Position numbers and translations under genes: made by a program. A stretch of 64,000 nucleotides of DNA from Muricea muricata (Eukaryota; Cnidaria; Anthozoa; Malacalcyonacea; Plexauridae), in contig OY979718.1 in NCBI GenBank assembly GCA_963855995.1, positions 29,173,282 through 29,237,281 of the forward strand, given 5' to 3'. The notes below the pieces were generated by a model, which searched no databases, was not told where the DNA came from, and worked only from the letters and a program-made list of their open reading frames with translations. Of this stretch, positions 1 to 10,400 are shown piece after piece; the stretch's first letter is position 1; every line of letters starts with the position of its first letter.

Positions 1-219
1 ACCGACAAAATAAAAACTAAACACGGGTGTAAATTACATATTATCATTGATAAATTTCGGCTGTCTCGGCAAAATTTGATATTTTACTACAGCGCATTTT
101 ATATCAATTAAAAATTGATTAGTTGATACGAGATTGAAAGAAAATACTTAGTATAGTAGCGGCCGATGTCAAATAATAAAAAGAAACTATTAATTTATTC
201 AAGTACACGATTGGCAAAA

Positions 220-1245
220 TTTGACCGTATCACTTGATACGGTTGATACGGTCTGGATCAGCGCCTGGCAGTTGTACCTTCATCTTGTTGAATTGGATGT
301 TCCGGTCTCGTGCCCGTTTCAGAACTTCCTGGAGTCCTGTCTCATGCTCTTCTGTGGAGGCACCGGAGACTATGATGTCATCATGTACCATAGTGCACCA
401 GGAATGTTGGAGAATTTGTCATCTACCATTTGCTGTGCTACGTCCGCTGCAGAGCATATACCGAAGGCATACGGTTGAATTTGTATCTGCCAAACGGTGT
501 GTTAAATGCTCAGAGATAGGATGATTCTTCATTGAGTTTTTTGTGCCAATAACAGTGCGACATGTAGATTTTGGTGAATATTTTCTTTCCACTCAGGTGA
601 TTTGAGATGGTTTCGGCGGATGGGGCTTTGTAATGACCTCTTTTATTGGCGTTGTTGAGATCTTTTGGGTCCAAACACAGCTTCAGAGAACCATCTTTCT
701 TCTCTACGATTACTAGGCTATTAACCCAGTTAGTAGGTCGATTCAGCTTGCTTTCAACTCCTGACTTTGCAAGATTGTCAAGTGTTTCTTTTAGTTTTGG
801 AAGAAGACTTAACGGTACTTTTCGCGGTGGTTGAATTGGTTTAGCATTTTCTTCCAAGTCGATGTAATGTTCTCTTTCGACGAGACCCAAACCCACAAAT
901 ACATCCTCATACTCCTCGAGAAGGTCGGTTTTCTTTTCTTGCACGTCGTTGAGTTGATTTATGTTAATCAGTTCAAGGTTTTGACATGTTTGCAATCCAA
1001 TTAATGGTGTGGCGTTTGGAGCTTTGACCACGAAAAACTCTGCGTCTAATTTCCGGTTTGCAGTTTGCTCAATTTCTAGGCTGCATTTTCCTATGACCGG
1101 AGCTGGTGTGCCTCCATAAGCTGTTAGCTTGGTACGAGTAGCGACAAGCTTCGGTTTCTTCTTAATTTTGTCGAAAATTTCCTCGGCTAAAACATTAAAC
1201 TGCGCGCCGGTGTCAATTTTGAATTTTACGATTTTGATTTAGATT
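220..1245 (-). pseudogene. Ty3/Gypsy-type pol remnant: protease and reverse transcriptase
   Basis: Read on the minus strand, an aspartic protease segment comes first, with the active-site motif DTGAQ near 1199-1214, followed by a long open stretch (1031-510) that joins protease to the start of RT. RT landmarks are NWVNSLVIVEKKDGS, the following LCLDPKDLN and a motif-A region reading FTKIYMSHCYW. The catalytic Asp expected after FTKI is replaced by Tyr. Downstream, in other frames at 510-220, the fragments AFGICSA and HDDIIVSGAS match the fingers/palm region and the DD motif of Gypsy RTs. Frame changes near 510 and 400 and the lost motif-A Asp mean no working polymerase. RNase H, integrase and LTRs are not seen; they would lie left of the window. 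Confidence 0.85.
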
Positions 1246-1990
1246 GTTTTGGTCCGTGACTTGATCCATAACGCAAACAGCGATTTGTTTTGCTGGCTCT
1301 TCTGCTTGGTTGCATTTCTTCGTGGTGTTTACGGTGGGATTTTCTGTCCGAATTCTGCTTTAAGCGATTCTACTTCGATCGAGGGGTTGCTTAGTTTTTC
1401 CACTTGCGTTTTGCTTGTTCCCGCAGCTCTGTCAATGTTTATTGCTTTGTCCAACGTAAGGTCGTTTTCTCGAAGCAGACGTTCTCTGACGCTCTTGTCG
1501 CCGATTCCACAAACGATTCTGTCCTTTATCATGCTATCTTGCAGGGAACCAAATTCACAAGTAGTCGCTTTGTTTCGAAGGTCAAGTAGAAATGCATCGA
1601 GTGTTATACCGTTTTGTGCACACGTATTAAATACATATCGTTCGTATGTCGTATTTTTTCTTGGTGTGCAGTAGCTCTCGAATTTCTGAATAAGCAGCTC
1701 GATCTTATCTTGTTCGGTCTCAGTAAAGGTGAAAGTGTCGCAAACTTCTAATGCTTCGGCTCCGATTGTGTGTAGAAAAATTGCACATTGAGTCGCTTAG
1801 TCTTTCCCGCTAGCTCCACTAGCCTTCGCATAAACATTCCACCATTGTTTCCATTTTCTCCAGTTTTTTGCCACATTTCCCTCATATTTAGAGGGCTCAT
1901 TGACTTCATATTTTCCATGTTTCTCGTATTTGTTTCTTCATATTTTCCATATTTATCCTGACACCATGTAATATACAGCGAGCACTATCA
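1246..1990 (-). pseudogene. Ty3/Gypsy-type gag remnant
   Basis: Upstream of the protease on the same strand, the frame at 1532-1329 reads MIKDRIVCGIGDKSVRERLL, followed by a DLTLDKAI segment. This is the layout of the C-terminal capsid helices in Gypsy Gag proteins of invertebrates. Further upstream (about 1960-1540) matching Gag-like pieces occur in shifted frames, so the gene is broken by several frameshifts. No CCHC zinc knuckle is visible before the protease. It belongs with the pol remnant next to it. Confidence 0.7.
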
Positions 1991-2187
1991 CGTAGATCAT
2001 AGAGTGAAAAATATATTATTTTAAGATCAAAATACAATGCTTATGTCTAGACATGAGGGCGTCATGAGTGCGTGTCCCTTCATGTGATGTCACTCTATCA
2101 ACGTAAATATGTTACAAAACCCAACGTATATTAACAATAGTTTCACAGGCAAAATGCTACCCGTCAGGCTAACGCGATAATACAACT
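1991..2187. other. no gene seen
   Basis: AT-rich sequence between the Gypsy remnant and the small inverted-repeat element. No open frame, repeat or RNA feature is recognised here. Confidence 0.5.
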
Positions 2188-2420
2188 AGTGACAAAAGTG
2201 CTTTGGACAGTAGTTACACTTGGTGTTTAAAACGAAATGTAAAAAGGTTCCCGGCATATATACCAACTCCCTTCCCCACCCACCCTATACAATGTTGCTG
2301 GTTTAGTAAGAAATAATTTTAGCCCAAAGATTTCCCATCAATAATTGAAAGAGGGGTGCAGGGGGCAAATACATTGACTTGCACTTTGTTTTTATATTTT
2401 GTCCAGAGTGTTTTGTCACT
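2188..2420. mobile_element. small inverted-repeat (MITE-like) element
   Basis: The left end AGTGACAAAAGTGCTTTGG (2188) is mirrored by GTCCAGAGTGTTTTGTCACT (2401-2420), giving terminal inverted repeats of about 20 bp with a few mismatches around a non-coding interior of about 190 bp. No clear target-site duplication was found, so the superfamily is unknown. Confidence 0.55.
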
Positions 2421-2429
2421 GATCAATCA

Positions 2430-2474
2430 GTCACAAAAGTGCTTTGGACAGTAGTTGCACTTGGTGTTTAAGTT
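2430..2474. repeat. second, truncated copy of the MITE left end
   Basis: Positions 2433-2470 repeat 2192-2229 almost exactly, with one mismatch in about 38 bp. The sequence then passes straight into the 970-bp array. It is either a nested or truncated second copy, or the trace of a rearrangement that joined the element to the array. Confidence 0.6.
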
Positions 2475-3043
2475 CCCCAATCATCACAGCATCCAGCATG
2501 CACATTTTAAATAATAAACTCTTACCTTCTCTTCTAGGGGTATTTTCACTAAATGTCGATGAATCTGTTTCTGCCACTTTCGGACGTTTGTGATCATTGC
2601 GATTTACGAGGCCAAAAAAAGCACGTCTTAAGCACTTTCGACCTGTGTGATGTATGAAAGTCTTATTACTATCGTCAACATGTTATTACTACTTACTTCA
2701 GTTCAAGGACTTCTCAATCTCTTTCTGTATCTTCTCACTCGAATCTCGGATGGTCATGAACGATTTTCGGAACTGCACTCCAAGGAGGCGCTGGATTCCG
2801 AGGAAGAACTGCTTTGTATCTGAGAAGGTTAAGTTACTAAAAATCATTAAAAACAGATAATGCAATTATTTATATCATGAAACCATAGACTGAAATATTT
2901 CCGCACATTTTGAATAAAAAACTCTTACCTTCTCTTATAGGGGTATTTTCACTAAATGTTGATGAGTCTGTTTCTGTCACTTTCGGACGTTTGTGATCAT
3001 TGTGATTTACGGGGCAAAAAAAGCTGTCTTAAGCACTCGTGAC

Positions 3044-4075
3044 GAGAGTGTCGAAACGTTTTGTCGTGAATGTAATCTTTGTTCGGTGATTTCATTCATT
3101 TAACAAAACCAGAGTTGCACTTATTATACATGAAGTACTTTTATAGTTTGTTGTCATAGCAACCGGCAATTGTTATTCATTCTGTATATTTTTTCAAAAA
3201 AAAATATTGAATCTTTAATCCTTGTTTTATTGACAATTTTTTAAAATGGCACAACATTTGTCATCGGTATGTTATTATGCCTGATGTAAGCTTAAATTTG
3301 GTATAAAATACCACCTATTAATTACATATATTAGACGTTTTGAAATATTTATGAAACTAAATTTTTATCTGTATAAACTTTGAGTTTGAAATAAAACCGC
3401 TTCAAGCAAATTTTGTATCTTCGCTAATATTCTTTTACATGTAAAGTTCGTCAATATTTTGAAACACAGTAATAAGAAGACAGTCTTGCATTTGCAAAAC
3501 ATAAACTTACTCTGGAGTTTAAACAGTGAATAGACTGGAGGAGTACGGCTACGCCAGCCTATATAAAGCATTAAAACACAAGTATAAATAAGCATTATCA
3601 ACAAACTTGCCTTGTGTTTCACGCCGTAGTCAATTCTTGGCGCATCTGTGCAATTTCCTAGAATTATTCTCTCTTCAAGAGTCATGTCGCAGTCGTTTTC
3701 GCCTCAGTTCTCGCCTTTTTGGATGCCTTAAGTATTTGCTACTCCTGATATAAGTGACCACCCTTCGTTGGTTGTGAAAGTTGCCAAGTCTTTTTGAAAA
3801 AATACAAAATATTGTAGTGCAAAAAGCAAATTTAGATATTTGCTGTCAGTTGAATTCGTGATTAATCAATAAACAACAAATTTTAAATCTGGCCAATCAG
3901 TGTTAGCCATTCATGATAGTCCACTATATTGTTAAGATCAGTAAGGATGACGTCATGACAAACCATTTTTACTACCTAACTACCACGAGCAACAACTTTG
4001 AACTCCGCTAATACCAAATTAGTAACCCTTGTCCCGGGCTTACGTCCGGAACGGCGCTTCTCGCCGTTGGCTCGG
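3044..4075. other. unidentified segment between array units
   Basis: The array unit leaves its consensus after CTTAAGCACTC (about 3043) and resumes at GGGGTATTTTCAC-like sequence near 4080. The right end holds a strong imperfect hairpin at about 4025-4085, with arms ACCCTTGTCCCGGGC and GCTCGGGGATAAGGGT. A minus-strand open frame at 3685-3365 (106 codons) begins MTLEERIILGNCTDAPR and soon becomes hydrophobic and Cys-rich. I do not recognise it, and it may run out of an exon into an intron at a GC/GT-like donor after GVKHK. Confidence 0.5.
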
Positions 4076-4494
4076 GGATAAGGGTATTTTCACTAAATGT
4101 TGATGAATCTTTTTCTGCCACTTTCTGATGTTTGTGATCATTGTGATTTACAGGGCCAAAAAAAGCACGTCCTAAGCACTCTCGACCTGCGTGATGTATG
4201 AAAGGTCTTATTACTAACATGTACACTACTACTTGCTTCAGTTCAAGAGCTTCTAAATTTTTTTCTGTATCTTCTCACTCCAATATCGGATGGTCCAGAA
4301 CGACTTTCGGAAATGCACTCCGAGGAGGCGCTAGATTCCGAGGACAAACTGAACTCCCGACTGCTTTGTATCTGGGAAGGTTAAGTTACTAAAAATCATT
4401 AAAAACCGGAAGTGTAATAAATATCGTGAAACCATAGACTGAAATATTTCCTAATGCCGATACATAAAAACGAAACTTCCTACTTACCAAAGAC

Positions 4495-4880
4495 AGGTAA
4501 TTGAGTGCGATGGGTAATCCTCCAAGACAAACCACGGTGTTTGAAAACTCTTCGAAAAACTTCATTTGAGTTGATTTTGCTTGGATGAAGATGGCTACAT
4601 CAGACATGGACACTGCATCGAGCTGTTCCAAAAGATCACCAACCATTTGTTCGTTCTTCGAGACTGTATACACAATGGTAGCATTGGTATAGGAGCCTTT
4701 GATCATTGGACAATATCAAATTTTGCACAATGGTAGACCTGCCAGGTTTAAGATAGATTGATACCCTCCTAAGCTGAGAATTTTCTGCATGTTGTCCGGG
4801 GAAGTTCCACTTTGCATTAGACTGGCTAGCTGCATCCGTAAAAGCGCTCAAGCTACATCCATGCTCAGATTTTCAGAAAT
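4495..4880 (-). pseudogene. D block (IGYCPMI/RLGG domain), segment 1 copy
   Basis: Exon-like block. The second half is open (IKGSYTN, AIFIQAKSTQMKF, NTVVCLGGLPIALNYLSL) and runs to a degraded donor. The first half (CNAKWNFP-type reading) is in another frame, so a frameshift lies near 4700-4720. The conserved RLGG reads CLGG. Confidence 0.7.
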
Positions 4881-5459
4881 TGCTGTATTATCATTCGCTA
4901 GGTGTCACTTTCTGCATTTATACCACAAAAAATTTGAGCATTTTGTCGAAAACAACTATGTCATTAGTCTAACCATAGAAGACGGGCTTCCCAATCATCA
5001 CAGCATCCAAAAATGCACATTTTAAATAATAAACTCTTGCCTTCATAGGGGTATTTTCACTAAATGTCAATGAATCTGTTTCTGCCACTTTCGGACGTTT
5101 ATGATCATTGTGATTTACGGGGCCAAAAGAAGCACGTCTTAAGCACTCTCGACCTGTGTGATGTATGCAAGGTCTTATTATTCTCGCCAACATGTTACTA
5201 CTACTTACTTCAGTTCAAGGACTTCTCAATTTTTTTCTGTATCTTCTAACTCCAATCTCGGATGGTCACGAACGATTTTCGGAACTGCACTCTGAGGAGG
5301 CGCTGGATTCCAAGGACGAACCGAACTCCTGACTGCTTTTTATTCAGGAAGGTTAAGTTACTAAAAATCATTAAAAACAGATAATGTAATAAAAAACATG
5401 AAACCGTTGACTGAAATATTTCCTAAAGCCGATACATAAAATGGAAACTTTTTTCTTAA

Positions 5460-5772
5460 GAAAGGCAGGTAGTTGAGTGCGCAGGGTAATCCTCCAAGAC
5501 TAACCACGGTGTTTGAAAATTGTTCGGGAAACTTCATTTGAGTTTATTTTGTTTGGATGAAGATGACCACATCAACCATGGACACTGCATCGAGCTGTTC
5601 CAAAAGATCACCAACCATTTGGGCATCCTTCGAGACTGTATATACAGTGGTAAAATCGCTATAGGAGCCTTTGATCATGGGACCATATCCAATTTGTCAC
5701 AATGGTAGAACGGCAGTGTTTAAGTTAGATTGGCACCCTATTAAGCTGGGAACATTCTTCATGTTGTTCCTG
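5460..5772 (-). pseudogene. D block truncated by the 5.8-kb interruption
   Basis: Contains the IQAK/LEQLDAV-type region and the QIGYGPMIKGSY segment but loses similarity at about 5772, where the interrupting sequence begins. Its 5' part is missing. Confidence 0.65.
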
Positions 5773-5948
5773 AGAGTACTTCATCAAGTGATGAGGTTAG
5801 TTGCATTGGTGGCGTTTGTCCTTCGCGGGTGATGAAGACCATGACTTTCATCAGTTGGATGGTAGCGCAGATGGCTCAGTATTTATTTCAAAAAGAGAAA
5901 GAATGTGATTTGAACTAGTTTTATTTTAGCTAACATTTGGTATTCAAC

Positions 5949-6236
5949 TTTAGGTTGATCCCATGACCAGTGCAGAAGAACTCGTGACGCCATTCAACCA
6001 GTTGGCTCTGGGGGATGATCCATCGGCTAGTGCTACTCCTGTGTCCAACTCAGAGGAAACTGGAAGCAGCATGGTAGATCCCGGGACATTGCCATCTTTG
6101 TCTTTGCGCAGGATCGCCCTCAAACACTTTCTGACTAGCTGTGGAAAAGGGTCGCCCTCAACCACTTTCTGACTTGCTGTGGAAAAGATATCAGCATACC
6201 TACGCTTGGAAGAAACGTGAAGCTTTTTATAGATCT
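5949..6236 (+). pseudogene. 5' exon-like part of the 6.2-kb gene fragment, frameshifted
   Basis: Begins after an AACTTTAG acceptor-like site. The frame from 5963 (MTSAEELVTPFNQLALG) is Ser/Asp-rich and ends at 6172. A direct repeat of about 36 bp (CACTTTCTGACTAGCTGTGG / CACTTTCTGACTTGCTGTGG) sits at about 6123-6190. The duplication shifts the frame, and the text continues as CGKDISIPTLGRNVKLF in another frame. This is probably the upstream exon of the following open frame. Function unknown. Confidence 0.45.
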
Positions 6237-7025
6237 CAGTAAGGCAGCAAAGAAGACTTGTATGTGCAACGAGCAACTACGACCATTGTGTCTACTCTTG
6301 AGGTAATAGCACCGTCAGATCCTACTGCACTGGGGCAGTCTGTTCAAACCACGAGGATTGTCGACAAGGCCTTTGGTTTGAATGCTTCGCCAGCTGAACA
6401 GAAGTATCTCGAAGCCCTTGCTGTGTCCTATCATCAAGCAGAAACGTGGGACGCCAAAAGGCAAATCCCCACTGTAATGGCAGACCTTGCTTCTTTCAAA
6501 CAAATGCAGATGTTTATCCCTACGCTCTCGGAATATAAGTTCAAGGTCGCAAGATTGCATATCCTACTACACGGGCGCGGTGCTCCAGTACCAATAAACA
6601 GGAGTCCGAGAATGAGGATAAACGAGAGGGCTCTCGACCATTTCTTAACATTCATCACCAGTTCACACATAATTCAGGATTTGCCATTCGGCGAGAAACA
6701 TTTATGCGGAACAATAATTGTGACGCCAAATGTCATTAGGTCAATTATTCTTAGTAGGATCGTTGAACAGTACCTATCTCATTGTAAAGAAGAAGGCGTA
6801 ACCCCGATGAGCAAGAGCACTATGCTGAGCATTTTGAATGCATGTAAGGCCACTGTCAGGAAATCTTTCCTGGGCCTTGACTACATTGCTGCTGAAAAAG
6901 CTAAGGCCTTTGATGACCTCATTGATGTCATTAACAAGTTGGAAGGTGTTAAAGGCGTTGAATGGTCTTCGGACTCCAAGCATAAGTTAAAGAAAGGAAA
7001 ACAGTACCTAAAATCTGACTATAAG
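6237..7025 (+). CDS. internal exon of an uncharacterised invertebrate gene family
   Basis: An open frame runs from about 6240 (after an ATCTCAG / GTAAG-like acceptor) through 7025, where ATAAG is followed by GTAAAG, a good donor. The ORF continues as intron to 7277. Recognisable conserved segments are the LSEYKFKVARLH region, FITSSHIIQDLPFGEKHL, TPNVIRSIILSRIVEQY, PMSKSTMLSILNAC, KSFLGLDYIAAEKAKAFDDL and KQYLKSDYK. From memory these match a widespread cnidarian/invertebrate protein family annotated only as uncharacterised, in which this stretch precedes a Cys/His-rich region. That next part is absent here, so the piece is a partial gene. Its function is unknown; a DNA-binding or transposon-related role is possible but not shown. 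Confidence 0.6.
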
Positions 7026-8213
7026 GTAAAGTATTCGCCGCGGCGCTTTACTCCACCCGCATTTATTGTGATTCCTGTATTCTCTTTGAGTGAATTGCAC
7101 GACTATATAGACATAAAGCAATTTTACTTTATAAAAATCCAGTCAACATACGAATTTGTTCCTTCTCCTCTCCTCAAGCTTTTGTCTTGTTTATTCATTT
7201 ATGTGCGAGAAGGATGCTTTGTGCTCACAGCAAAAACCGCTAGTAAGGAACCTTTTTCCCGGTCAAGGTTAGCCTAACGGGTATTTATTTGGCAAAACTT
7301 TAGCTCTTTCAAGACTACTCCTTGTGTTTTCCTTACAACCTAAATTATTTTTGTGTAGAGGTTGGGCAATGGACAAGTTTCAATCTAACAGGATCTTAAT
7401 TCCCAGGTTTTTACTCGTGGGTTTCTACTGTATGTTGATAACTCGATGCATCATGGTTTATTCAGTGTAACTTTCTGTGACGGGCAGGTTACAACGTTTA
7501 TTCTTTCATGACAGACCCACATTCAAGATTCCGCAGAAGTAGCTGATCATTGCAGCAGGCATTCATTGAGTGGCTAAAAAATCACTGAGTTCACAACTGA
7601 GTGCGACCACGAGCATTAGAAGTTGAATTATTAGAAAGTATCTAGAGTTAATGTGTTATTGTACCTATTTGCCTTCAGAAAACACACGAAATTTGGGCTG
7701 TCAAATAGGTGTCTTGATTTAATCATCAAAACTCACACTTTTAATTCCACCAATTTTTTTTTCGATCATTCTGGTAGACAAAACGATGCTCTAGCTGATG
7801 GTAATATACTTTTTTCCAAAATCGCATTACCATCAGTGGTATTTGACCGTAAAAATCAGCAGAATTTTGAAAATAAAAAACCCGACTACTTTGGAAAATA
7901 TTCAAAAATCTGAAAAGTATTTTGTATTTACCAAATTTTTATATGCTGCTTTTCGAAAGAAAGCTAAATTTATGTTCTTTCTGGTGATATAACTTCTATT
8001 TCGGTTGGTTGAATATCCTTTCTGAAATTATCACGTTTCCGATAGCCCCTAATGTGCATGCGTATAAGCCCCAGCCCCCTGAAAAACTGAAAAACGGCCG
8101 TTTTTCCGTGAATTTTCAATAAAATGAAAAAATCCCTTCTGTGCCGAAGACACCTAACTAAGGAGTATATTTTGGCCCTGAACGCATCAGTTGACGGTTA
8201 CTGGCAGTCGCTC
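7026..8213. other. no gene seen
   Basis: The first part continues the open frame as probable intron. The remainder is AT-rich, with short frames that lack coding character. No repeat ends were identified. Confidence 0.5.
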
Positions 8214-9044
8214 ATAATATTTTCGTCAACATGTTATTAATACATACTTCAGGTGAAGCACTTCTCAATTTTTTCTGCATCGTCTCACTCGACCTCTGAT
8301 GGTGACGAATGATTGCGGAATTGGACTCCGTTGACGAACTTGATTCCGAGCAGAAACTGGATTCCTGACTGCCTTGTGTTTGCGAAGGTTAAGTTATTGA
8401 AAATCATTAAAAACGGATAAGGTGATAAATATCATTAAACTATAGACTGAAATATTTCCTAAAGCCGATACATAAGAACGAAACATCTTACCCAACAAAG
8501 ACAGGAAGTTTAGTGCGCTGTGTAATCCTAAAATATGAATGAAAGTGTTTTAAAATTCTACGAAGAACTTCAGTTGGCTTCCCGATCATCATAGCATCCA
8601 AAATGCATATTTTAAATAATAAACTCTTACCTTCTCTTATAGGGGTATTTCAACTAAATGTCGATGAATCTGTTTCTGCCTCTTCCGAACGTTTGTGATC
8701 ATTGTTATTTACGGCGCTGAAAAAAGCACGTCTTAAGCACTCTCGACCTGTGTGACGTATGAAAGGTCGTGTTATTATCGTCAACATGTCACTACTTCAT
8801 AATTCAGTTCAAGGACTTCTCAATTTTTTTCTGTATCTTCTCAATCGAATTTCGGATGGTCCAGAACGATTTTCGGAACTGCACTCCGAGAAGGCGCTAG
8901 ATTCCAAGGACGAACTGAACTCCTGACTGCTTTGTATCTGGCAAGGGTAAGTTACTAAAAATCATTAAAAACAGATAATGTAATAAATATCATGAAACCA
9001 TAGACTGAAATATTTCCTAAAGCCGATATATAAAAACGAAACTT

Positions 9045-9440
9045 CTCACCTACCATAGACAGGTAGTTGAGTGCGATGTGTAATCCTCCAAAACGAACCG
9101 CGGTGTTTGAAAATTTTTCGGAAAGCTTCATTTGAGTTTCTTTTGCTTGGATGAAGATGCCTACATCAGACATAGTTACTGCATCGAGCTGTTCCAAAAC
9201 ATCACCAACCATTTGTGTATCCTTCGAGACTGCATGTATACACAGTGGTAAAATCCGTATAGAAGCCTATGATCATAGGACCATATCCAATTTGTCACAA
9301 TAATAGAACTGCAGTTTTTAAGTTAAATTGATACCCTTTTAAGCTGAGAAACCTGCTTCGAGCTGTCCGGGGAAATTCCACTTCGCATTAGGCAGGCTAG
9401 CTGCATGCGCAAAAGCGCCTAAGTTATATCCATGTTCAGA
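9045..9440 (-). pseudogene. D block, 9.0-kb copy
   Basis: The C-terminal half is open (VGDVLEQLDAVTMSDVGIF, then RFGGLHIALNYLSMVG). The donor is CTATGGTAGGTGAG rather than GCTGGGTAAG. The N-terminal half lies in another frame, giving a frameshift near 9230. Confidence 0.65.
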
Positions 9441-10012
9441 TCTTTAGAAAGGACTGTGCTATCATTCTTCAGTAGTCATTTTCTACATTAATAGCAAAAA
9501 AATTTGAACAATTTGCTGAAAACCACAGTGTCTTTAGTCCCACCATAGAAGAGAAACTTCCTATTCATCACAAAATCCAAAGAGCACATTATAATAATAA
9601 ATTCTTACCTTCTACTGTAGGAATATTTTCACTAAATGTTGATGAATCTGTTTCTGCCTATTTCGGAAGCATGTGATCATTGTTGAGGGACTAAAAAAAG
9701 CACGTCTTAAGCACCCTCGACCTGTGTGATCTATGAAAGTTCTTAACATTTTCGTCAACATGTTATTACTACATAGTTTAGTTGAAGATCTTCCCAATTT
9801 TTTCTGCATCGTCTCACTCGACTATGTGATGGTGACGAATGATCTTCGGGATTGGACACCGTTGACGAACTTGATTCCGAGGACAAACTGGACCCCTAAC
9901 TGTCTGGGAAGGTTAAGTTATTGAAAATCATTCAACGCAGATAATGCAATAAATATTATTAAACCATAGACTCAAATATTTCCTAAAGCCAATACATGAA
10001 AACGAAACTTCT

Positions 10013-10400
10013 TACCCAGCAAAGACAGGAAGTTGAGTGCGCTGTGTAATCCTTAAAGACGAAAAAAGGTGTTTTAAAATTCTACGGAGAACTTCAGTTG
10101 AATTTCTTTAGCTTGGATGAAGATGGCTACTTCAGACGTGATTACTGCATTGTTCTGTTCCAAAGAATCACTAACCATTTGTGCATGCTTCAAGACTGTA
10201 TACACAGTGACAAAATTGGTACCAAAACTTTCGATCAAGGGGCAATATCCGATTTTACACAATCGTAGAACTGCAGAGTTTAAAAAAGATTGTACTCTCC
10301 AAAGCTGTGAACTTGCTGCATGTTTTCCGGGGAAATTCCAGTTTGCATTAGCTAGGCTAGCTGCTTGCATAGAAGCGCCCAAGTTACATCGAAGCTCAGA
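10013..10400 (-). pseudogene. D block, 10.0-kb copy
   Basis: Good reading through CKIGYCPLIESFGTNFVTVY and VITSEVAIFIQAKEIQLKF. It stops after VEF where the RLGG region has decayed. The GCTGG^GTAAG donor is intact at about 10013-10018. The N-terminal part is out of frame. Confidence 0.65.

Larger units (their letters stand above)
2475..5772 (-). repeat. 970-bp exon-like tandem array, segment 1
   Basis: First part of the array. Conserved landmarks on the plus strand are TTTCACTAAATGT(T/C)GATGA near 2550, 2950, 4090 and 5055, and a GTCAACATGTTA...TACTTACTTCAG stretch. On the minus strand these correspond to blocks B and A, each flanked by GTAAG-type donors. The D block is present at about 4495-4880 and, cut short, at 5460-5772. 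The regular spacing is lost because 3044-4075 is foreign sequence and the array breaks off inside a D block at about 5772. Confidence 0.85.
5773..8213. other. interruption of the array holding a gene fragment
   Basis: Array similarity stops at about 5772 and resumes at about 8214 with TTTTCGTCAACATGTTATTA, the A-B intron of a unit. The left part holds the gene fragment at 5949-7025. From 7026 to 8213 I see no convincing gene, only short AT-rich frames. No terminal repeats or target duplications were found at the borders. Confidence 0.6.

Noticed and set aside
3030..3085. Hammerhead-ribozyme-like words (GTGACGAG ... CGAAAC)
   Set aside because: The CTGATGA core is not present and the stems do not pair convincingly, so no ribozyme is called.
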